Assembly: GCA_039933315.1 (NCBI GenBank)
Contig: JBDTOI010000066.1
Span: forward strand, 1 to 21,178
Reading direction: 5' to 3'
DNA length: 21,178 nucleotides
Source of the DNA: DASXRU01 sp039933315
Lineage (GTDB): Bacteria; Acidobacteriota; Blastocatellia; Pyrinomonadales; Pyrinomonadaceae
The position numbers and the translations under genes were made by a program. The notes beneath the pieces were generated by a model that saw only the letters and a program-made list of their open reading frames with translations, ran no database searches and was not told the DNA's origin. Each line of letters opens with the position of its first letter. The stretch's first letter is position 1. Shown in pieces: positions 16,192 through 21,178 of this stretch.

Positions 16192-16401
16192 TCAATTTAC
16201 TGGATCGTAACCACCGGGGTTAAACGGATGACACCTGAACAATCGCCGCAGGCCCATGAAACTACCGCGCAGCGCGCCATATCGCTGGATTGCCTCTGAA
16301 GCATATTCCGAGCAGGTGGGAACAAATCGGCAGGATGGAGGCAGCAATGGTGAGACAACAGCTTTATAGGTTCTCAATAACGCTACCAGAACAGTCTTCA
16401 T
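16192..16401 (-). CDS. yidD: Membrane protein insertion efficiency factor YidD
   Basis: A 69-residue protein. It shows the family pattern LLRTYKAVVSPLLPPSCRF (8-26), PTCSEYASEAI (28-38) and FRCHPFNPGGYDPV (55-68), with three conserved cysteines (24, 30, 57). YidD is thought to help YidC insert membrane proteins. I chose the ATG at 16401 because family members start with MK a few residues before the LI/LLxxYK segment. The frame extends back to a TTG at 16446 inside rnpA, which I consider unlikely. It lies between rnpA and yidC in the canonical order. Confidence 0.93.
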   Translation of the reverse strand: MKTVLVALLRTYKAVVSPLLPPSCRFVPTCSEYASEAIQRYGALRGSFMGLRRLFRCHPFNPGGYDPVN

Positions 16402-16423
16402 AAAAACGAACCGCGGATAATGC

Positions 16424-16777
16424 TCAATCAGGATCCGTCTTGGCAATCTGCTGAATTATTTTTCTGAACTCGGCAAAACGATTCTCCGCATTGGATACGA
16501 GTAAAGAGCGCTTCGCGTTCAATACCCAATCGTATTTAAGGTTCAAGCCCTCCACTTGCCCATTGTTCAGGCGAAACATCTCGCGCAGCAGGCGCTTTGC
16601 CCTATTTCGTTCGACAGCGCCGCCAACAGCTTTTGACGATGCTGTTACACCAAGCCTGTGGACCGATGTTACGCTGGGATAAATGAAAGCCGTGAAAGAG
16701 TGGCTATCATAGCGTCGCCCCCTGGCGTAAACGAGCCGGAATTCACCAGAGGCACGCAAGCGCCTTTCTCCAGCCAC
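16424..16777 (-). CDS. rnpA: Ribonuclease P protein component
   Basis: A 117-residue basic protein subunit that assists the RNase P RNA in 5' processing of tRNA precursors. The signature is VERNRAKRLLREMFR (90-104 of the long frame), with RLRASGEFRLVYARGRR at the N-terminus. I start it at the GTG at 16777 because AGAAGG lies 6 nt upstream and the family begins close to RLR. This start is 10 nt after the rpmH stop codon. A longer frame to 16885 would overlap nearly all of rpmH out of frame and adds unrelated residues. Confidence 0.93.
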   Translation of the reverse strand: MAGERRLRASGEFRLVYARGRRYDSHSFTAFIYPSVTSVHRLGVTASSKAVGGAVERNRAKRLLREMFRLNNGQVEGLNLKYDWVLNAKRSLLVSNAENRFAEFRKIIQQIAKTDPD

Positions 16778-16787
16778 AGGCGACCTT

Positions 16788-16934
16788 CTAATAATGGGCC
16801 GGCGTGAGCCGCTTGCGGCCTTTGGCCCGGCGCCGCTTGAGCACCAGGCGACCGTTCTTTGTCGCCATTCTGGCGCGGAAGCCATGAGTCTTAGCTCGGC
16901 GACGATTGTTGGGTTGGAACGTGCGCTTCGACAT
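16788..16934 (-). CDS. rpmH: 50S ribosomal protein L34
   Basis: A 48-residue very basic protein beginning MSKRTFQPNNRRRAKTHGFR and containing ARMATKNGRLVLKRRRAKG. This is a near-consensus L34, with the ending TPAHY. It is the first gene of the long rpmH-rnpA-yidD-yidC series. AGGAG lies 11 nt before its ATG, within the 3' arm of a potential hairpin, and a strong promoter lies about 60 bp upstream. Confidence 0.97.
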   Translation of the reverse strand: MSKRTFQPNNRRRAKTHGFRARMATKNGRLVLKRRRAKGRKRLTPAHY

Positions 16935-16944
16935 AGATGATTAC

Positions 16945-16966
16945 ACTCCTGCTAAACGAAAGGAGT
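16945..16966 (-). promoter_or_regulatory. Possible hairpin covering the rpmH ribosome-binding site
   Basis: In the rpmH leader ACTCCT (16961-16966 on the minus strand) can pair with AGGAGT (16945-16950) over a 10-nt loop. The 3' arm contains the rpmH Shine-Dalgarno AGGAG, so the fold would mask it. The stem is only 6 bp, so stability is uncertain. Confidence 0.4.
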
Positions 16967-16967
16967 T

Positions 16968-16996
16968 AGACTATCCGTGGAGCGATCTTCTGTCAA
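16968..16996 (-). promoter_or_regulatory. Predicted promoter of the rpmH operon
   Basis: On the minus strand a perfect -35 TTGACA (16991-16996) is followed by a 17-nt spacer and TAGTCT (16968-16973). Transcription would start near 16960, so the leader is only about 25 nt. Such a start would fall at the edge of the hairpin 5' arm, which weakens the masking idea if it is exact. The -10 resembles the TAGACT of the atp promoter. Confidence 0.65.
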
Positions 16997-17146
16997 GAAA
17001 GCACGCCTCATTAAAGCTTGAGGGGGAACCCAAATCGCGCGATTGATTTTGCGAACTAAGGGGCCCTTTCGAAGGCCTGGCCGACTCAACTCTTTCGCAG
17101 CCCTGGGTTTCCTCGCACCCTCTACAGAAGTGGAATTTCCGCGCAT

Positions 17147-17169
17147 TTTTATCCTTCCGGAAAATAAAA
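17147..17169. repeat. Imperfect AT-rich palindrome near the origin
   Basis: A TTTTAT arm and an ATAAAA arm flank a TTCCGGAA core, with a small bulge between core and arms. It lies in the rpmH-dnaA gap, about 130 bp left of the DnaA boxes. It could be a protein-binding site or structural element of the origin; no known motif is recognised. Confidence 0.4.
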
Positions 17170-17247
17170 CTCCGCTACTGTGGATTCCCTTGCCTCAAAG
17201 ATTAGCCATGTGCTAGTCTCCGGCCCATTCCACCCCATCATGGGCTG

Positions 17248-17330
17248 TAAACGATTGATAACACAATACTTAATCTAACACATTAGGGCGGTGCGCTTTT
17301 CCACAGGGATGTGGAAAATCTTGTGGAAAA
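17248..17330. other. oriC: Putative oriC: AT-rich stretch plus three DnaA boxes
   Basis: An AT-rich segment (about 17248-17286) that could unwind is followed by three boxes of the form TTTTCCACA. One is on the plus strand (17297-17305) and two are on the minus strand (17310-17318 and 17322-17330). Each differs from TTATCCACA by one base. A weaker box, GAATCCACA, is on the minus strand at 17179-17187. The location between divergent rpmH and dnaA is a common origin site, and gene orientation changes here. The rest of 16935-17461 holds the rpmH promoter and the palindrome described separately; I see no gene in it. Confidence 0.75.
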
Positions 17331-17461
17331 GGTTTGGGGACTGCTGCAAAACGGCGAATTTAGGGGCGCTTTTCTATGCGGTGGGTTTTATTAGAGAGTT
17401 GATGTGATTCGTAGGATTTATCAGATTATTGCCTTCATACTTGCAGGAGAATCGGAACCAA

Positions 17462-18898
17462 ATGACTGCCTCGGAACGTGAGTTGTGGTCGGATTGTCAG
17501 CGCGCATTTGAAGCCAAACTGGATGGGCAAACATTTGCCACCTGGTTTCGCCCGTTGTGCTTTACCAGCGTGGACCACTCACAGCATCTCATCCATTTGC
17601 GGGCACCGAATCACATAGTCCGGGATTGGGTAGTTTCAAAATACGCTCATGTCATCGAACAGTCGTTTCAGGATCTGAACATTGATGGCTACCAGATTGA
17701 ATGGTCGATTGACGACCAGCCCAGTTTGATGTTTGACTCCACCGAGAGGGATCCGCCCGTCTCTAAAGGGCAGCCGCCCGCAGAAGCGATCAGCACTACT
17801 CTGTCATCGCTTTTGGACAGTTCCCAAGCCAAAGAACTAAGGCAGGGCCGTGTGGAGGCCCCCATAGATCTGTTCGATTCCTGTCTTAATCCAAAGTATA
17901 CCTTTCAAACGTTCGTCGTCGGCTCGTGCAATCAGTTTGCCCATGCAGCAACGCTGGCAGTCGCCGAGGCTCCCGGTAAGACCTACAACCCGCTCTATAT
18001 TTATGGTGGGGTGGGGTTGGGCAAGACTCACTTGATGCAGGCCGCCGGCCATGCAATCAAGCAGCGCAACAGCAGGTTGCGGGTCTTGAATATTTCCGCT
18101 GAGCGTTTCATGAACGAACTGATTAACGCCATCCGGTTCGACAAGACCCAGGCCTTTCGCGAAAAGTACCGTTCCATGGATGTGCTTTTGATCGACGACA
18201 TCCAGTTTATGGCCGGCAAGGAGCGCACGCAGGAGGAATTCTTTCACACCTTTAACGCGCTTTACGACGGGCAGAAACAGATCGTCATAACTTCCGATTG
18301 TCCTCCCCGGGAGATTCCGACGCTGGAAGAAAGACTGCACTCGCGTTTTGAGTGGGGCCTGATTGCCGATATGGAGCCCCCGGATCTCGAAACCAAAGTC
18401 GCTATTCTCAAACGGAAAGCGGATCTGGATGGGTACGTTCTGCCGGATGAAGTGGCCCTGTACATCGCCACTAAAGTGAAGCACAACATCAGGGAGTTAG
18501 AAGGCTCGCTGATTCGATTACTGGCGATCTCTTCGCTGCGCGGCTTACCTATTTCAACTTTGATGGCCCAGGATGCGGTGCGCAATATCGCGGTAGAGGA
18601 AGAGTCGGCGGCCGTTACGATTGCCAAAATTCAGCAAGCCGTGGCTGCTCATTATCATCTGCGGGCCGACCAGTTGACGGCCAAGTCAAATGCCAGGCAA
18701 GTGTCCGGACCGCGCCAGGTGGCGATGTACTTGTGCAAGCGTCTGACCAAGAGCAGTTTCCCGGAAATCGGACGCCAGTTCGGCGGCAAACATCACACGA
18801 CGGTAATGCATTCGGTGGAAAAAGTTCAGCGCCTGGTTGCCAGTGATTCTGAGATTCAGAAAACTATTGCCAGGTTGATTGACGCCCTTGAAAACTGA
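17462..18898 (+). CDS. dnaA: Chromosomal replication initiator DnaA
   Basis: A 478-residue AAA+ initiator that binds DnaA boxes and melts the origin. Domain I is at about 1-80, followed by a variable linker (about 85-135) and the AAA+ domain. Walker A is GGVGLGKTH (182-190), Walker B is LLIDDIQF (242-249), and the arginine-finger region is RLHSRFEWGL (291-300). The C-terminal DNA-binding signature includes FPEIGRQFGGKHHTTVMHS (433-451). I chose the ATG at 17462, with AGGAGA about 11 nt upstream, over an in-frame TTG at 17429. Length is slightly longer than in E. coli. TTTTCCACA boxes lie upstream, so autoregulation is possible. Confidence 0.97.
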   Translation: MTASERELWSDCQRAFEAKLDGQTFATWFRPLCFTSVDHSQHLIHLRAPNHIVRDWVVSKYAHVIEQSFQDLNIDGYQIEWSIDDQPSLMFDSTERDPPVSKGQPPAEAISTTLSSLLDSSQAKELRQGRVEAPIDLFDSCLNPKYTFQTFVVGSCNQFAHAATLAVAEAPGKTYNPLYIYGGVGLGKTHLMQAAGHAIKQRNSRLRVLNISAERFMNELINAIRFDKTQAFREKYRSMDVLLIDDIQFMAGKERTQEEFFHTFNALYDGQKQIVITSDCPPREIPTLEERLHSRFEWGLIADMEPPDLETKVAILKRKADLDGYVLPDEVALYIATKVKHNIRELEGSLIRLLAISSLRGLPISTLMAQDAVRNIAVEEESAAVTIAKIQQAVAAHYHLRADQLTAKSNARQVSGPRQVAMYLCKRLTKSSFPEIGRQFGGKHHTTVMHSVEKVQRLVASDSEIQKTIARLIDALEN

Positions 18899-19231
18899 CT
18901 CAAGAGTTCTCGCAAAGATAAAGTAGGTTCAGGAAGTGCGCGAAAAAATGATCTTCGATTTACACATTTCCTCAGTTTCATTTATCACAGAGCCTGCTCA
19001 ACTGTTGAAAATCGAAGCCGTAATTACTTTTCCACAGGCCAGTTAGCGGTGGGGAAAAATTGTCTTCGGCGAGTTCTTAAAAAGAAACCATGCGCTTGCA
19101 AGTAGTTAAGCAGCTTTTCAACAATTCCACAGACACTATTACTACTACTAGACATATAGAATTTGTATTATCTTAGGAGGAACAGTAAAGCCATGAGTAC
19201 TACATCGAGTGCCGTCAAGAAGGAGTCAGCA
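18899..19231. other. dnaA-dnaN intergenic region with a second, looser set of DnaA boxes
   Basis: This gap of about 330 bp is AT-rich. It has an exact TTTTCCACA at 19028-19036, a near match on the minus strand at 19050-19058 (TTTTCCCCA) and AATTCCACA at 19123-19131. It may be part of a bipartite origin around dnaA. A strong AGGAGG at 19175-19180 lies 12 nt before an ATG at 19193 that is in frame with dnaN. I see no separate gene and could not settle on a promoter. Confidence 0.5.
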
Positions 19232-20341
19232 ATGCAATTTTCCATCAGCAAAACTGCACTACAAAAAGAGCTTGGATTTGTGCAGGGTGTTGTCGAAAGA
19301 AAGAATACTATTCCCGTCCTATCAAACATACTCGTCGAGTCGGTAGGGGGAAATGCTATCAGGATCACGGGAACTGATCTCGATGTAACCATAAGGTGCG
19401 ATACGGAAGCTGAAGTCAAAACTGAAGGGTCAATCTGCGTTCAGGCCCGCAAACTTTTCGACATCGCCCGATTATTGCCTGATGCGGTTGTTAGCTTTCG
19501 TAAAGAAGAAAATGATTGGGTTACGGTAGAGTGCGATCGCTCCAAGTTTAAGTTGCCAGGGGTACCGAAAGAGACTTTTCCGGAGATCCAGGACTTCAAA
19601 TCCACGCCCTTGAAGATCAAGACAAGTGTCTTTAAGTCGTTGATAGATAAGACAATATTTGCCATTACCCAGGAAGAGTCGCGGTACACGTTGTCCGGCG
19701 CAAAGTTCATGCTGGATAAGTCCGGGGCCAAAATGATCACGACCGATGGGCACCGCCTGGCTTACGTGGCCTGCAGCGATATCGGGGCCGCGGCGGTCGA
19801 AGACATGGATGCTTTGATACCAAGAAAAACTCTGGCCGAGTTGACGAAACTAACGAGCGACAACGATGGAGAAATGAGTCTTGGCGCTGACGAGAATCAT
19901 ATCTACTTTCAGGTTGGATCGCGTCTGCTGATCTCGAGAATGCTGACCGGTCAGTTTCCCAATTACGAGATGGTGATGCCGAAGGGTAACGACCGCTCCG
20001 CTGTTTTCGATAACGTGGGCTTGAGCCAGGCAGTGCGCCGGGTAGCGCTGATGGCTGACGATCGTTCACACGCGATACGATTCCACCTGGAGAAGGGCCA
20101 AGTGGTGATTAGTTCACAGAATGCTGAAGAAGGCGAAGCTCGGGAAAGCGTGCTCACCGAATACCAGGGTGAAGACGTAGAGATAGGATTCAACGCACAA
20201 TACCTGCAGGACTTTCTAAATGTAATTGGAGCAGGGCAAGTCGCTTTTGAATTTAAGGATGCGAATTCACAGGCACAACTTCGGCCTGTCTCTGACGAGA
20301 GCTGCGACTACAAATACATCGTCATGCCCATGCGTTTGTGA
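19232..20341 (+). CDS. dnaN: DNA polymerase III beta subunit (sliding clamp)
   Basis: A 369-residue processivity clamp that dimerises around DNA. It opens MQFSISKTALQKELGFVQGV and continues NTIPVLSNILVE, matching the domain 1 start of the family. TTDGHRLAYV (about residues 169-178) and the C-terminal YKYIVMPMRL, the usual ending, are also seen. I chose the ATG at 19232 because AAGGAG lies 6 nt upstream and the length then equals the family norm (about 366-375). In-frame starts at 19193 (ATG) and 19163 (TTG) would add an unrelated Ser/Thr/Lys leader. It follows dnaA on the same strand. recF and gyrB do not follow. Confidence 0.96.
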   Translation: MQFSISKTALQKELGFVQGVVERKNTIPVLSNILVESVGGNAIRITGTDLDVTIRCDTEAEVKTEGSICVQARKLFDIARLLPDAVVSFRKEENDWVTVECDRSKFKLPGVPKETFPEIQDFKSTPLKIKTSVFKSLIDKTIFAITQEESRYTLSGAKFMLDKSGAKMITTDGHRLAYVACSDIGAAAVEDMDALIPRKTLAELTKLTSDNDGEMSLGADENHIYFQVGSRLLISRMLTGQFPNYEMVMPKGNDRSAVFDNVGLSQAVRRVALMADDRSHAIRFHLEKGQVVISSQNAEEGEARESVLTEYQGEDVEIGFNAQYLQDFLNVIGAGQVAFEFKDANSQAQLRPVSDESCDYKYIVMPMRL

Positions 20342-20423
20342 TTTTCGAGTAATAGAAATTTTCGGCAGCTGAAGTAGATTCGCCCCTGGATTCCCGATGG
20401 CGAACCCTACTGGCGGGGGCAAT

Positions 20424-20457
20424 AAAAAAAGGGCCGCTCAACTTGAGCAGCCCTTTT
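20424..20457. terminator. Bidirectional terminator between dnaN and the secreted-protein gene
   Basis: GGGCCGCTCAA pairs with TTGAGCAGCCC with one mismatch. It is followed on the plus strand by TTTT and preceded by seven A residues, which give a T-run on the minus strand. It sits between two convergent genes and can end both transcripts. A smaller GC-rich stem near 20526-20550 lies just past the minus-strand stop codon. Confidence 0.85.
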
Positions 20458-20558
20458 CTCGAAGCGTTACAAACGTTGCGCCCTCCGGGACGACACTTCT
20501 AGTTCGTTGGTGGCTCCCTCTATAACAGTCGGGCTACTGCCCCGAGTCTGCTCCCCTC

Positions 20559-21023
20559 TTACTCCTTGTCGTACACCGCGATATTCGTAACTCTGCGACC
20601 CTTCGCATTCCTTGCGGTCGTAGTTACCGTACGATGTCGGCCGTTCGCTGAAGCGACAATTCGGCCTGTCAAAGTAACTTTGCCGTTCTTCTTGTTGGTT
20701 AATGCCAGGGTGCGGGCGTTTATTCGCCGGTATGCGCGAGTGTCCGCCGTCGCGTCGCCGTTGACTGCGTAGTCTTTCCGGTCGAATTTACCGGTCCATT
20801 CGTTGTGGGTTGGATTGCCTTCACCGTCCACACCGTCAACCGTGACCTTAGTATCATCGCCTGCGGCTTCGTAAACAACCGTCGTATTCTTGGGAGCACC
20901 CTGGTGGAAATGCGACTTGGCTTCATTCAGTTTCCAGGTGCCCATGTGCGGGTTCTGCGCCGCGCACACAATCGCGCTGACAAAAATCAAAGCCGACGCA
21001 AGTGCGATTATCCTTGGTTTCAT
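20559..21023 (-). CDS. Small secreted protein of unknown function
   Basis: A 154-residue protein with a signal peptide: a basic MKPR start, a hydrophobic core at about 5-19 and a likely cut after Ala22 (CAA before QNPHMG). The cysteine at 20 lacks a proper lipobox, so this is probably not a lipoprotein. The mature part begins MGTWKLNEAKSHF and is rich in Thr, Lys and Asp, with beta-type alternation and repeated short T-x-T runs. That suggests a small beta-barrel or lipocalin-like fold, but this is a guess. Similar secreted proteins are familiar from acidobacterial genomes, without assigned function. AGGAGG lies 4-5 nt before the ATG. It runs against the direction of replication, unlike its neighbours. 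Confidence 0.8.
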   Translation of the reverse strand: MKPRIIALASALIFVSAIVCAAQNPHMGTWKLNEAKSHFHQGAPKNTTVVYEAAGDDTKVTVDGVDGEGNPTHNEWTGKFDRKDYAVNGDATADTRAYRRINARTLALTNKKNGKVTLTGRIVASANGRHRTVTTTARNAKGRRVTNIAVYDKE

Positions 21024-21103
21024 ATTGCCTCCTGTGGAGTAGGGGATGTTCTAACTGAGCGTGCGGATTCTAGTGTCAGGTGCTCCATAAGGCAAGAGAG
21101 TGT

Positions 21104-21144
21104 TGAGGACTGAGGACTGAGTGCTGAGTGCTGGGGCTGAGTGA
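21104..21144 (+). repeat. 7-bp tandem repeats (TGAGGAC, TGAGTGC)
   Basis: Two copies of TGAGGAC (21104-21117) are followed by two of TGAGTGC (21118-21131), then a degenerate TGGGGC and TGAGTGA. The run looks like slippage-type repeats in the region upstream of the secreted-protein gene, about 80 bp from its start codon. Confidence 0.8.
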
Positions 21145-21170
21145 CCGGCAAACTCCCCGGGCTCAGCCCC
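21133..21170. repeat. Inverted repeat GGGGCTGAG / CTCAGCCCC
   Basis: Perfect 9-bp arms at 21133-21141 and 21162-21170 enclose 20 bases. The left arm overlaps the end of the 7-bp tandem repeats. It may be a hairpin terminator or part of a dispersed repeat that continues beyond the window. There is no T-tract inside the window. Confidence 0.6.
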
Positions 21171-21178
21171 CCGGTGCG

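Noticed and set aside
16778..16885. N-terminal extension of rnpA
   Set aside because: It overlaps rpmH out of frame; the GTG at 16777 has a well-placed ribosome-binding site and gives a family-length protein.
17837..18484. 215-codon minus-strand frame
   Set aside because: It is antisense to dnaA across its AAA+ domain and shows no recognisable domain.
18980..18991. TTTATCACAG as a DnaA box
   Set aside because: It matches TTATCCACA only if a base is skipped, so it was not counted.
20961..20966. Lipobox in the secreted protein
   Set aside because: The residue before Cys20 is Val and the usual L-(A/S)-(G/A)-C pattern is absent, so an ordinary signal peptidase site is more likely.

Overview
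The window is a replication-origin neighbourhood from a bacterial chromosome. It most resembles an Acidobacteriota genome, probably Blastocatellia-like. That assignment rests on the gene order, the look of the secreted protein at the right end and the moderate GC content; it is an inference, not a sequence match. Almost every gene is co-oriented with replication leaving the rpmH-dnaA gap. Genes left of about 17,250 are on the minus strand, and dnaA and dnaN on the right are on the plus strand.

Layout from left to right. Positions 1-171 hold three tandem 57-bp GC-rich hairpin units. Two minus-strand genes follow: a SAM-dependent methyltransferase and a FabF-type ketosynthase. Two inverted copies of a GCGGAT-rich repeat separate them. 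Next come an SPFH-domain protein with two zinc ribbons and its own promoter, then a VanZ-family membrane protein. Positions 4353-8394 hold a partial ATP synthase operon transcribed as b', b, delta, alpha, gamma. It has a good sigma70-type promoter and ends in a hairpin terminator, but subunits a, c, beta and epsilon are absent from the window. Positions 8649-16934 hold the classic origin-proximal series, transcribed rpmH, rnpA, yidD, yidC, jag/khpB, mnmE, mnmG, parA, parB, with a perfect parS site between mnmG and parA.

The 0.5-kb rpmH-dnaA gap carries the rpmH promoter, an AT-rich stretch and three TTTTCCACA boxes, so it is the main oriC candidate. The dnaA-dnaN gap has a second, looser set of boxes. 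dnaN is followed by a bidirectional terminator rather than recF/gyrB. It converges on a minus-strand gene for a small secreted protein. The window ends in 7-bp tandem repeats and a hairpin.

Together the genes cover replication initiation and processivity (dnaA, dnaN), origin segregation (parA, parB, parS), membrane protein insertion (yidC, yidD, jag), RNase P and ribosome parts (rnpA, rpmH), wobble-uridine tRNA modification (mnmE, mnmG) and much of an F-type ATP synthase. I found no clearly novel multi-gene system. The unusual points are the split atp operon, the loop-flipped hairpin repeats, the 71-nt parA/parB overlap, a ParB motif substitution and a possible hairpin over the rpmH ribosome-binding site.
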